NCBI GenBank assembly: GCA_016781705.1
Contig: JADDPV010000155.1
Location: 1 to 9,180 of the forward strand
Length of the DNA stretch: 9,180 nt
Direction: 5' to 3'
Origin: Rubrobacter sp.
Lineage (GTDB): Bacteria; Actinomycetota; Rubrobacteria; Rubrobacterales; Rubrobacteraceae
Shown here one piece after another: positions 1 through 7,032 of this stretch. The position numbers were made by a program, and so were the translations under genes. The notes under the pieces are model-generated. The model did not search any database. It had not been told where the DNA came from and saw nothing but the letters and a program-made list of their open reading frames with translations. Position 1 is the stretch's first letter. Each line of letters begins with the position of its first letter.

Positions 1-1621
1 AAGCGTCGGTGTGGATCGGACCGTCGGAGACGACCTCGCCGCCTCTGGTGACCTTGCGGTAGGTTACCCACTCGGTGACGGGGTTGCCCTCGATGTCGGT
101 TGAGGTGGAGACGAGCTCGGATCTCATCTCGACCTCCTTGCCGGTGGGCTGACCCCAGACCTCGGCGTTCACGTAGCCGTCCTCGTCCACCCACTCGCGC
201 AGGAGCACGTAACCGTCGGTGTTGTTCTTGAACTTCAGATCCAGCGAGCCGAACCACACCGTCGCGTCGAAGCCGGGCCGGATGTAGGGTAGCTCGGAGT
301 AGTGCGGGTGGCGCTCGATGGTCTTCAGACCCGCGTAGTTCGCCGCCATGTATAACGTCGAGGCGACCTGGCATAGGCCCCCGCCTTCGGAGTAGTCTAC
401 CTGGCCGTCGATTATGACCTGCGTCTCGTAGTACGCGAGCGGCTCGGCGATCCTGTTGAACGAGAAGACCTCCCCCGGCGCGAGGGTGGTTCCGCTAACG
501 GCGTCGGAGGCGATCTCGAGGTTCTCGATGCGCCCGGGGTTGTCGTCGTAGGTGAGGTAGTTGGTGCGGTAGCGACCGAGCAGGGCGGTGGGCTTCGCAT
601 CCTCGGCCTCCCCGCTCGTCAGCTCCGGCTCGTCGGTGACGAGCGGTATCTCGAACCTGCGCCGCCCCTCGAAGAGGCCCGTCTCCAGCATCTCGAGGAG
701 CTCCTCTTCCTCGATCCTCTTCCCGTCCCGGCTCTCCTCGATCGACACCTCGCCGCCCCGGACGACGAATTCGGCCTCGACCGGCTCCACGGTGAGCCCG
801 GCGTACACGCCCTGGAGGCTCTCCCGCAGCCGCTCCTCGTCGAGCGAGACTTCCATCCTCCCGCCCGCCGGCGCGATCTTCAGGGCCTGCCCGACCTCGG
901 CCGGCGAGAGGATCCACTCCTCACCCGCCGCCGTGAGGACCACCGGCCCGGACATCGCCCTCTCGGCCCTCGCGGCCGCGTCTTCCGCCTCGGCCGTCGA
1001 GACCTCGGGGTCGAGCGTTCGGACGACGATGCTGGCCTCACCCCACCCTTCTTCGGCGGCCTCCGTCACGTTCTCGACCGTTGCCCGCAGGTCCACCTCA
1101 CGTCCCACCTTTGCCTCGCCGACCTCCACCACCGCGTCGCCGGCTACTGTGACCCTCGCCTCCTCGGGCTCCTCGCGCAGGTCCGAGACGAGCCTCTTCG
1201 TATTCGCGCCCGCGGCTTCTGGGTCGAAGACGATCTGCGGCGAGACGCTCGTCCCGCCCAGGGCGGCTTCGATCCGCTGGCCGAGCCTACCGAGAGGGCT
1301 CCCCTCCCTCCCCACGGCGTAGGCCCGCTCCAGGGTCGTCGTCACGTCCAGGCCGATGCCCATCTCGCCGGCTGTGAAACGGACGTCATCTCTGGGGCCG
1401 GTGACTACCACCTTCTCGACCGAGCGGGCGGGTCCGTATTCGAGTAGCTCGCGCGCCTCGGCGACCGTCTTTCCGCCGAGCTTCACCGACTCAACCTCGA
1501 CGCCGGTGTGGATCTCACCGGCCGTCAGACCCCGATCCAGGGCGAAAAGCAGCGTAACCGCGACGCACACGCCGAGCCCCAAGAGACGAGCCGGCGCGCC
1601 CCGTCCAACCCGTAGGGCCAC
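1..1621 (-). CDS. VanW family protein, membrane-anchored (paralogue 1, 3' end outside window)
   Basis: Reading the minus strand from a GTG at 1621-1619 gives 540 uninterrupted codons to the window edge, so the C-terminus is missing. Residues about 12-28 (LLGLGVCVAVTLLFAL) form one hydrophobic anchor; the rest should be extracytoplasmic. The middle resembles the repeated PG_binding_4-type segments often found before VanW domains. The VanW domain spans about 351-486, with SGTTLAPGEVFSFN, the signature GGGLCQVASTL (Cys 417), ERHPHYSELPYI and DATVWFG. VanW was named from vancomycin-resistance clusters; its biochemical role is unsettled, and a cell-wall role is inferred. It lies 327 bp downstream of a clear paralogue on the same strand. 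The start is weak: no Shine-Dalgarno precedes 1621 and a stop (TAG, 1627-1625) lies just upstream in frame. The family call is firm; the exact N-terminus is not. Confidence 0.88.
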   Translation of the reverse strand, partial: MALRVGRGAPARLLGLGVCVAVTLLFALDRGLTAGEIHTGVEVESVKLGGKTVAEARELLEYGPARSVEKVVVTGPRDDVRFTAGEMGIGLDVTTTLERAYAVGREGSPLGRLGQRIEAALGGTSVSPQIVFDPEAAGANTKRLVSDLREEPEEARVTVAGDAVVEVGEAKVGREVDLRATVENVTEAAEEGWGEASIVVRTLDPEVSTAEAEDAAARAERAMSGPVVLTAAGEEWILSPAEVGQALKIAPAGGRMEVSLDEERLRESLQGVYAGLTVEPVEAEFVVRGGEVSIEESRDGKRIEEEELLEMLETGLFEGRRRFEIPLVTDEPELTSGEAEDAKPTALLGRYRTNYLTYDDNPGRIENLEIASDAVSGTTLAPGEVFSFNRIAEPLAYYETQVIIDGQVDYSEGGGLCQVASTLYMAANYAGLKTIERHPHYSELPYIRPGFDATVWFGSLDLKFKNNTDGYVLLREWVDEDGYVNAEVWGQPTGKEVEMRSELVSTSTDIEGNPVTEWVTYRKVTRGGEVVSDGPIHTDA

Positions 1622-1948
1622 TCGCTACCGAACACGCGCCGGGACGTCTGCTCGGGCGGGCGCCCCGTCAAGAAGGTGTCGAGAAGACCCCGCTGTTGCG
1701 CACCCGGCTTGCCAGGCTTCTTATCCCCGACCCTGGACAGATTCCCACCTCTCCGCGCACCGAAAAACCACGCGTGACGGACCGCGGCGAGAACCGCCGA
1801 AGCCTCCCATCGCGCCCGAACACTAGCACGACCCGCGCGACCCCGCTATGCGCCCCAAAATGTGGCCGGTCGGACCTGTCGGGGCACACCATCTCGCGGT
1901 GTCCTCAGAGCAGGCGAGGTCCGGGCTCGCGGCGGTTCGGCCGGAGCT
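1622..1948 (-). other. 327-bp spacer between the VanW paralogues, possible lost N-terminal coding
   Basis: No convincing separate gene, terminator or sigma-A promoter is visible. One minus-strand frame, offset from the VanW 1 frame, stays open from 1845 to a TGA at 1527-1525 and so overlaps the accepted VanW 1 N-terminus. Around 1740-1640 it reads as a Lys/Pro/Gln-rich, protein-like stretch (GDKKPGKPGAQQRGLLDTF), similar in character to the cytoplasmic leader of paralogue 2. It has no ATG or GTG start near its beginning; a purine-rich GGAGAGGTGGG lies just before a CTG at 1740. This could be a remnant leader separated from the gene by a frameshift, or chance openness in high-GC DNA. Confidence 0.4.
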
Positions 1949-3730
1949 TTAAGGGATGACCGGCGCGGGGTCGAGCTGCGTCGGCGGAATCTTTATGCCC
2001 TGCTCGTTTATGAGAGCGGCGTAGCTCGTGGTGAACATAGGCCCGTCGAAGATCTTCTTACCATCCCTGGTCACCGTCTTGTACGTCACCCACTCGGAGG
2101 CGTCCTCGGTCCTGTAGGTGGGTTCGGAGTCCATCTCCACCACCGTGCCGTTGGGGCGGCCGTAGATGCTCGCGTAGACGTAGCCGTCCTCTCCGACAGA
2201 CTCCTGGACGAGCACGTAACCGTCCGTGGTGTTCTTGAAGCGCATATCCAGCGCCCCGAACCACACGGTAGCGTCCAGGCCCGGCCGGATGTAGGGCAGC
2301 TCCGAGAAGTGCGGGTGGCGTTCCACGATCTCCAACCCCGCGTAGTTGGCCGCGTTGAACAGCGTCGAAGCGACCTGGCACAACCCCCCGCCGTTCGCGG
2401 TGGTCTCCGCGCCCTCGACGATGACGTGCGTCTCGTTGTATTCCAGCGGCGCGGCCAGCTCGTTGAACGAGAACACCTCCCCCGGCGCCAGTAACGTCCC
2501 GCTCACGGCATCGGACGCGATGCGCAGGTTCTCGACCCGCTCCCCGCTGGTGTCGCTGCTCAGAGTGTAGTTGGTCCGATAGGTGCTCAAAAGCTCCGTC
2601 GGCCGAAGCTTCTCGGCCTCCTCGGTCGTCAGCTTTGGCTGCGAGACTATGACGGGCACCTCGTACTCCCGCTGCCCCTCGAAGAGCCCGGCCTTCAGGT
2701 CGGCGAGGAGCTTCTTACTCTCGACCTCCTTCCCGTCCCGGCTCTCGGTGGTTGCGATCTCCTCGCCCAGAAACTTGTAGCCGGCCTCCACGGGTTTCAC
2801 GTTGAGGTCCGCGTATACGCCGGCGAGCGCCTCTTGCAACCGCCCCTCATCCACGGAGACCCTGATGTCACCACCTTCCGGCGCGATGCTCAAGGTCTCG
2901 CCGATCTGGGCTGGCGACAGCTCCCACTCCTCCCCTCCGGTGGTGAGCGTGACCGGTCCGGACATGGCGTCCCTGGCCTTCTCGGCGGCCGCTTCGGCCT
3001 CCGCCGTCGAGACGTTGGGCGCAAGGCTCCTGCCCGCGACCTCGGCCTCCCCGGTCATGCCCATGATGGCCCGCTCCACGTTTACGAGCGTCGCCCCGAC
3101 GTCCGTCTCGTACCCGGCCTCCGACTCCCCGACTTCGACCCGGTCCCCGGACACGCTCACCGTGCCTTCCCGGGGCACGGTGTTCAACTTTTGCGCCAAC
3201 GCTTCGACCTCGGCGCGAGCGACGCCGGAGTCGTAGAGGATCACCGGATCTATCCGGGCCGTCCCCCAGGTGGCGTCGAGCCGCTCGCCGAGCCTCTCGA
3301 AGACGTTTCCCTCGCGCCCGACGGCGTAGGCCCGGTCCAGCGTGGCTTCTACGTCCAGGCTCACGTCTAATGCCTCATCGCTCAGGGTCGCGTCTTGTGG
3401 ACCGTCGAGACGCACCTCCTTCATGGCCCCGCCGACCTCGGCCTCGACGGTCCCGCGCGCCGCTTGGGGCGTCTCGCCGCCCACCGCCGCCGGCCCGACC
3501 TCGACGCCACGGTAGATCCTGCCGGAGTTCGACCAGTAATCGGCGGCCACCAAGATGGCGACTACGGCGCATACGATGAGCAGGGGACCGGCGACCCTAT
3601 GCCGCCCCCGCCGCTTCCTGAACTTCCTGCCGCCCGAGGGATCACCGCCCACCAACCCGTCCGGCAGCAACCCCTTTACCCGGCCCCTGGCCGCGTCCAA
3701 CGCCTCCTCGGTCGTCCTGCTCCTCAGCAA
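1949..3730 (-). CDS. VanW family protein, membrane-anchored (paralogue 2)
   Basis: This 593-residue protein has a short charged cytoplasmic leader with a basic patch (RKFRKRRGRHR), one transmembrane anchor at about 47-65 (AGPLLIVCAVVAILVAADY), a long extracytoplasmic region with PG_binding_4-like segments, and a VanW domain at about 385-521. The domain shows SGTLLAPGEVFSFN, GGGLCQVASTL (Cys 451), ERHPHFSELPYI and DATVWFG. A tail of about 70 residues ends in a Pro-rich stretch. I chose TTG at 3730-3728 because GGAGG ends 5 bases before it; an in-frame GTG at 3742 would add four residues but has no ribosome binding site. Collinearity with paralogue 1 from anchor to VanW domain points to tandem duplication. 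A cell-wall role is inferred from the family and topology; the substrate is unknown. Confidence 0.92.
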   Translation of the reverse strand: MLRSRTTEEALDAARGRVKGLLPDGLVGGDPSGGRKFRKRRGRHRVAGPLLIVCAVVAILVAADYWSNSGRIYRGVEVGPAAVGGETPQAARGTVEAEVGGAMKEVRLDGPQDATLSDEALDVSLDVEATLDRAYAVGREGNVFERLGERLDATWGTARIDPVILYDSGVARAEVEALAQKLNTVPREGTVSVSGDRVEVGESEAGYETDVGATLVNVERAIMGMTGEAEVAGRSLAPNVSTAEAEAAAEKARDAMSGPVTLTTGGEEWELSPAQIGETLSIAPEGGDIRVSVDEGRLQEALAGVYADLNVKPVEAGYKFLGEEIATTESRDGKEVESKKLLADLKAGLFEGQREYEVPVIVSQPKLTTEEAEKLRPTELLSTYRTNYTLSSDTSGERVENLRIASDAVSGTLLAPGEVFSFNELAAPLEYNETHVIVEGAETTANGGGLCQVASTLFNAANYAGLEIVERHPHFSELPYIRPGLDATVWFGALDMRFKNTTDGYVLVQESVGEDGYVYASIYGRPNGTVVEMDSEPTYRTEDASEWVTYKTVTRDGKKIFDGPMFTTSYAALINEQGIKIPPTQLDPAPVIP

Positions 3731-3740
3731 TCCACCCTCC
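3728..3740 (-). promoter_or_regulatory. Ribosome binding site deciding a TTG start for VanW paralogue 2
   Basis: On the minus strand GGAGGGTGGA is followed directly by TTG. GGAGG (3740-3736) sits 5 bases from the TTG, an ideal spacing. The upstream in-frame GTG at 3742-3740 partly overlaps the GGAGG itself and so cannot use it. Confidence 0.55.
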
Positions 3741-3742
3741 AC

Positions 3743-4079
3743 AAGCGAGGCCGCGAAACCCCGATACGATCAACCGTCAAAGCCTGTAAATGGAGAGCCT
3801 CCCCCTCCACACCCAACCCTAACACGCCGTGCAAGACTGTGCCAATCCCAAAGCAGAAGTTACGCGTGAGAGTTACCGTTGCCCTATACCTGCGTCTCAG
3901 ATATACCGTCTACTTGAAGTATACGTTACCCCTTTTCGCTCCCACCTGACGCTTACCCGGCGAGGGACATTCACGAGAGGTGTCGGTCGTTAGGGGGAAG
4001 GGTCGCGGTATAATCTGATGATTGTGGAGGTTGCGCTCCCGTTGCGATGGTTGGGGCGGGAATTTTTGGAGGTGGTTTC
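3743..4079. promoter_or_regulatory. Divergent control region between VanW 2 and glutaredoxin
   Basis: No gene is supported in these 337 bp, which are more A/T-rich than the flanking genes. They must hold the starts of the leftward VanW 2 transcript and the rightward glutaredoxin transcript. Repeated short words cluster at 3872-3930: GTTACC at 3872-3877 and again at 3925-3930, and TATACC at 3885-3890 and 3902-3907. There is also an inverted repeat, TATAC (3902-3906), 12 bases, GTATA (3919-3923), with a small palindrome ACTTGAAGT at 3912-3920. This looks like an operator region, but no known regulator site is recognised. A weak leftward promoter candidate is TTTACA (3790-3785) with TATCGG 18 bases further on. 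Confidence 0.5.
4009..4014 (+). promoter_or_regulatory. -10 box of the glutaredoxin promoter
   Basis: TATAAT, a perfect sigma-A (RpoD-type) -10 hexamer, stands out in G/C-rich surroundings. The position 17-18 bases upstream (GTCGTT or GGTCGT) is a poor -35, so activation or a purely -10-driven promoter is possible. Transcription would begin near 4020, giving a leader of about 60 bases. Confidence 0.55.
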
Positions 4080-4331
4080 ATGGCACGGTCACAGACTTTG
4101 AACGAGACTATAACGCTCTACACCGGCGAGTACTGCGCGTACTGCCGGAGGGTAAAGAAGGAGCTCGACAGGCTCGAGTTGGACTACCGAGCGGTGGATG
4201 CCGACGCCGACGGGCGGCAGGAGGTAGTACGGCTCTCGGGGCAGCGGGCGATACCGATCCTCGTGATCGGTGACGAGGTGCTGGTGGATTCGTCCAACAT
4301 CATCCGCGAGCTTCGCAGGCGCTACGGGTAA
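4080..4331 (+). CDS. Glutaredoxin-like thiol-disulfide oxidoreductase
   Basis: This is an 83-residue single thioredoxin-fold domain, normal for small bacterial glutaredoxins. It begins with a beta strand (TITLYTGEYC) leading into the active site C19-A-Y-C22, a variant of the classical CPYC dithiol motif. The cis-proline is in RAIPIL (Pro 59), followed by GDEVLVDSSNIIREL, the usual C-terminal GSH-side loop and helix. Such proteins reduce disulfides in the cytoplasm using glutathione, mycothiol or another low-molecular-weight thiol; in actinobacteria similar proteins are often mycoredoxins, so the partner thiol cannot be assigned here. ATG 4080 is preferred over the in-frame ATG at 4047 because GGAGGT ends 6 bases before it and the fold begins soon after. 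It appears monocistronic. Confidence 0.9.
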   Translation: MARSQTLNETITLYTGEYCAYCRRVKKELDRLELDYRAVDADADGRQEVVRLSGQRAIPILVIGDEVLVDSSNIIRELRRRYG

Positions 4332-4675
4332 CGGGAACCCCGGCGTCCTTAGCTCTGCCCCCTTCACAGCCGTCCAAGTGCTCTGACCCCTCTGGTTACG
4401 GATACGCGGACAAGTCACATTTTGCGGCGACCGAGCATCTCCACTCTTCCCGACCTGTGGCAAAGGGCTAAGAGTCCCCGGCCGCAGAGCGAGTCTTCGC
4501 CGCCGGTCGTCTCATGGTCGGGGAGGCCCGGATATAACGGCGCCGCGAGGTCCGGGGAAGGGCGATCTCCACGGCGGTGTTGTTCACGAAGTTTGTGCGT
4601 TGCACCAGGAGAGCTTTCGCCTGCCAGCGGGCTCTAACCGGCAAACATCCTGATACTCGAAACCCGATGCCCGGC

Positions 4676-4701
4676 TTGGAGAGGGATCGATCCTTCTCCA
4701 A
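4676..4701. repeat. 26-bp near-perfect inverted repeat (operator or hairpin)
   Basis: The left half is TTGGAGAGGGATC and the right half is GATCCTTCTCCAA. They are reverse complements at 12 of 13 positions, and the exception (G4683 opposite T4694) would be a G-U pair in RNA. The centre is ATCGAT with no spacer, which favours a dimeric protein-binding site over a terminator; no T-run follows. It ends 23 bases before the candidate -35 box of the histidine phosphatase. Confidence 0.7.
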
Positions 4702-4724
4702 TCCGCTGTAGCGGCCCCAGAGGT

Positions 4725-4754
4725 TTGCCAGCGCCTGCCCTTTTGCACTAACCT
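4725..4754 (+). promoter_or_regulatory. Possible promoter giving a leaderless histidine phosphatase mRNA
   Basis: TTGCCA at 4725-4730 is followed after 18 bases by TAACCT at 4749-4754. The ATG of the next gene starts at 4762, about where transcription from this -10 would begin. There is no Shine-Dalgarno before that ATG, which fits leaderless translation, common in actinobacteria. The hexamers match consensus only moderately. Confidence 0.35.
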
Positions 4755-4761
4755 TACGCTC

Positions 4762-5475
4762 ATGAACAGAACGCACATAGATGACTCGTACGCGGATGGA
4801 TCGCGCGAGGTGTTGCTGGTCCGGCACGGGCAGTCTACGGCCAACGCGACCGGCGTCTGGCAGGGTCAGCTGGATTTCCCGCTCTCGGAGTTGGGCAGAC
4901 GCCAGGCCGAGGAGGCCGGACGGGCGCTGAAGGGGGTAAAGCTCTCGGGAGTGTACGCCAGCCCCCTCTCGCGCGCGTTCCAGACGGCGACGATACTGGC
5001 CCGGAGCGCGGGCTACGATGAGGAGGAGGTCGTCCCCGTTGAGGGCCTCGTGGAGCGGCACGGTGGTTCGCTTCAGGGTTACACCTGGGACGAGCAGGAA
5101 TCCCGCGACCCCGAGTTCGCCCGGAAGTTCCTCTCCGTGCCGGAGGAAGAGCGTTGGGCTATGGTCGGCGCCGAGACCGACGAAGAGATCCTGGCCCGCT
5201 TCGAGGAGGCGCTCGGCTCGGCCCTCGCCCGCCACCGCGGCCAGGAGGGAGCACGCCTCGTCCTGGTCTCGCACGGCGGGGTGATGCGTGCCTACCTGCG
5301 CGACAGGTTCGGCCCCGAGGTCTTGCCCGGCACCGAGCGGGCCCCAAACGCCTCGATCACGCGCCTCCTCGTCGGCGCGGACGGGGAGGCGCCCCGGCTC
5401 CTGGAGCTCGCCTCCACGGGGCACCTATCGTCCCCCGAAGACGCCAGGCCGGCGCAGGGCGCCGAAAACCTCTGA
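4762..5475 (+). CDS. Histidine phosphatase superfamily protein (phosphoglycerate mutase-like)
   Basis: This 237-residue protein belongs to the branch-1 histidine phosphatases. The catalytic motif RHGQSTAN (about residues 21-28; His is the phospho-acceptor) follows a short leader. WQGQLDFPLSELGRRQA and YASPLSRAFQTA carry the expected phosphate-contacting residues, LVERHGGSLQG supplies the general-acid Glu region, and LVSHGGVMRAYL carries the second catalytic His. Members hydrolyse phosphate esters, including sugar phosphates, phosphoglycolate and alpha-ribazole phosphate, in the cytoplasm; the substrate cannot be told here and no cobalamin or glycolysis genes are adjacent. No ribosome binding site precedes ATG 4762 (see the leaderless promoter entry). 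The final residues, after STGHL, extend beyond the usual domain end and lie antisense to the end of the DUF2723 gene. Confidence 0.92.
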   Translation: MNRTHIDDSYADGSREVLLVRHGQSTANATGVWQGQLDFPLSELGRRQAEEAGRALKGVKLSGVYASPLSRAFQTATILARSAGYDEEEVVPVEGLVERHGGSLQGYTWDEQESRDPEFARKFLSVPEEERWAMVGAETDEEILARFEEALGSALARHRGQEGARLVLVSHGGVMRAYLRDRFGPEVLPGTERAPNASITRLLVGADGEAPRLLELASTGHLSSPEDARPAQGAENL

Positions 5476-7001
5476 GCCCGGCGCTTCGTTCGGCGGGGTC
5501 GGGCTCGCGCGTTCGCGCTCTCCGTGGGGAACAGGCGGATCAGGCCGCCCCTCTCTTCGACGGGCCGGGCTTGGGACCGGGCGTTCTCCAGGTAATCCTC
5601 GTTGTAGCGTGGGTCGGAGACGAAGTAGACGGGCCGTCCGCTTCTCAGGTCGGGGACGAGGTGCTGCCCCTGAGTGGCGCCGTCGAGCCAGCGCAGGGTG
5701 ACGTCCCCCCGCCTGCCCTCGACCTCCGTGAGGTACGTCATCGGAACGACAGGCAGCTTGCCGTACAGCACCGCCCCCTCGGGCAACCTCGCCAGGATCG
5801 CCTCCGAACGCTCACGCTGCAAGCGATCCTCGCTCCGGTCCAGCCCTTCGTAGTTGGCGGCGAGCAGAAGACCGGCCACCGCCAGCGGCGCCGCCAGCAG
5901 AGCGGCGGCGAGCACGGACGCCCCTCGCCGCCGGGCGAAGCTCTGGGAGAAGCGCCGGGCAAGGTCGCCGGCCGCGACGGCCGAGAACAGGGCGAGGAAC
6001 AGGTAGACCGGGACGTAGTACACGGCGACGTCGTCTATCCGGTAGCTGAGGGCGTAAGAGAGCGCGCAGGCGAGGCCCAGTAGCAGCGAGAAGCCGACCG
6101 TCCCGTATCCCCGCCGGAGCACGGCCAGCGCGCCGTAAGCGCCGCCCACGACGAGCAACATGCCGACTGCGGTCCCGACGGAACCCGCGGCCTGCGAGGC
6201 AAGGTCCACGAGGAAACGGCCCGCGCTCTCTGGCAGCTCCGCGGGCGAGGTGCCCATCAGCCTCTGGAAGCGCGCCCCCGAGACGAGACGCCACACCTCT
6301 CCCCACGTCCTGACCGGGTCACCGTAGTTGTGCCACGCTCCGGCGAAGCCCCGTATCGGGACGTACAGGTACACCGAGACGCCGAGCAGGAAAGCCGCCC
6401 CGGCCCCGACGAGACGCCTGATCGGCAGCATTCCCTCGCGCCAACCGGAGAAGAGCAGCACGAGGTAGGCCGGTGCCAGCAGGACCATACCGGCGTTGTT
6501 GCCCAAAGAGAGGCCATAGAGCAGGGCGGCGAGCACGAGCAGGCGCGCATCCCCCCCCTGCCGCCAGCGGAGCATGAGCAGAAAGACGACCAAGATGAAC
6601 GCCGCGTTCATGGTGTAGACCTCGGCGGTGGTGGCCTGCAACCAGAACGTCGCCGAAAAGGCAAAGAGCAGCGCGCCCCCCGCCGCGGGCATGGATGGCG
6701 CGCCTAACTCACGGGCGACGAGTACGAACAGCGCCGCCGCGAGCCCCCCGAAGACGGCCGCCACGAGGTTTACCCGATAGGCGACATCCCCGAAGGGCAG
6801 GTAGGTAAAAAGGTGCCCGACCAGGATAAAGGTAGGGTAGCCGGTAGGGTGCCCGGTACCGAGCAGCGGGGCCGCTATCTGGAAGCGGCCCGCATCGTTC
6901 GTCGTGACCGTCGGCGCCAGCGTCGAGAGGTAGACGAGAAAGGCCGCGAGACCCGCGCCGAGGCTGGCGCCGAGGCTCGCGGCCAGGGATGATGAGGTCA
7001 A
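5292..7001 (-). CDS. DUF2723 family multi-pass membrane protein (GT-C glycosyltransferase-like)
   Basis: This is about 569 residues from a TTG at 7001. The N-terminal half has the DUF2723 hallmarks: a first membrane helix (about 14-28), LAPTVTTNDAGRF with Asp 36 in the periplasmic-loop position typical of GT-C enzymes, HPTGYP (51-56), LPFGDVAYRVNL, then ATFWLQATTAEVYTMN (about 117-132). About ten hydrophobic helices follow to roughly residue 420, then a soluble C-terminal part with RGDVTLRWLDG. The family includes TMEM260-type O-mannosyltransferases, so a lipid-linked sugar transferase role is a family-based inference. The start is uncertain: GTG at 7052 is also possible (20-base overlap with the upstream gene) and neither has a clear ribosome binding site. 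The last 60 or so residues are Arg/Ser/Pro-rich, unlike the family, and run antisense through the histidine phosphatase gene. Confidence 0.87.
   Translation of the reverse strand: MTSSSLAASLGASLGAGLAAFLVYLSTLAPTVTTNDAGRFQIAAPLLGTGHPTGYPTFILVGHLFTYLPFGDVAYRVNLVAAVFGGLAAALFVLVARELGAPSMPAAGGALLFAFSATFWLQATTAEVYTMNAAFILVVFLLMLRWRQGGDARLLVLAALLYGLSLGNNAGMVLLAPAYLVLLFSGWREGMLPIRRLVGAGAAFLLGVSVYLYVPIRGFAGAWHNYGDPVRTWGEVWRLVSGARFQRLMGTSPAELPESAGRFLVDLASQAAGSVGTAVGMLLVVGGAYGALAVLRRGYGTVGFSLLLGLACALSYALSYRIDDVAVYYVPVYLFLALFSAVAAGDLARRFSQSFARRRGASVLAAALLAAPLAVAGLLLAANYEGLDRSEDRLQRERSEAILARLPEGAVLYGKLPVVPMTYLTEVEGRRGDVTLRWLDGATQGQHLVPDLRSGRPVYFVSDPRYNEDYLENARSQARPVEERGGLIRLFPTESANARARPRRTKRRAQRFSAPCAGLASSGDDRCPVEASSRSRGASPSAPTRRRVIEAFGARSVPGKTSGPNLSRR
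5474..5506. terminator. Candidate hairpin between convergent genes
   Basis: GAGCCCG (5474-5480) pairs with CGGGCTC (5500-5506) across a 19-base loop, starting within the TGA stop of the histidine phosphatase. A second tight hairpin, GCGCG-TT-CGCGC, follows at 5507-5518. There is no T-run on either strand, so termination would have to be of the U-less type; the role is inferred from position. Confidence 0.3.
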
Positions 7002-7004
7002 AGA

Positions 7005-7021
7005 CCGGGGGTGTACCCCGG
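7005..7021 (-). repeat. Short GC hairpin at the junction of cold-shock and DUF2723 genes
   Basis: CCGGGG (7005-7010) and CCCCGG (7016-7021) form a 6-bp stem with a 5-base loop. It sits in the 31-base gap, between the stop of the cold-shock-domain gene and the TTG start chosen for DUF2723. In the minus-strand RNA it is followed by UCUUU. It may attenuate transcription between the genes or mask translation of DUF2723. Confidence 0.4.
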
Positions 7022-7032
7022 CAGCGGAAGTC

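Larger units (their letters stand above)
4332..4761. other. 430-bp intergenic region between glutaredoxin and histidine phosphatase
   Basis: No gene is convincingly supported: open frames on both strands lack ribosome binding sites and recognisable motifs. The region has no clear U-tailed terminator after glutaredoxin. It holds the palindrome at 4676-4701, a promoter candidate at 4725-4754, and a weaker interrupted stem, AGAGC (near 4609) with GCTCT (near 4630). Its composition is more mixed than the genes on either side. It may hold a small RNA or a decayed gene, but neither can be shown from the sequence. Confidence 0.4.

Noticed and set aside
588..1322. Long plus-strand open frame of 244 codons
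   Set aside because: Antisense to VanW 1; Ser/Thr/Pro-rich low-complexity product with no family motif. It is a shadow of high-GC coding.
4047..4079. Earlier in-frame ATG for glutaredoxin
   Set aside because: It lacks a good ribosome binding site, whereas ATG 4080 has GGAGGT at ideal spacing and matches the family's length.
4422..4637. Small plus-strand open frame in the 430-bp spacer
   Set aside because: No ribosome binding site, no motif and a Ser/Pro/Arg-rich product; not supportable as a gene.
4468..5424. Minus-strand open frame of 318 codons
   Set aside because: Antisense to the histidine phosphatase, whose catalytic motifs are intact. Only its last third lies in intergenic DNA, with no ribosome binding site or family match.
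5154..6083. Plus-strand open frame of 309 codons
   Set aside because: It overlaps the histidine phosphatase in another frame and lies antisense to DUF2723; its Arg/Gly/Pro-rich product is a typical shadow frame.
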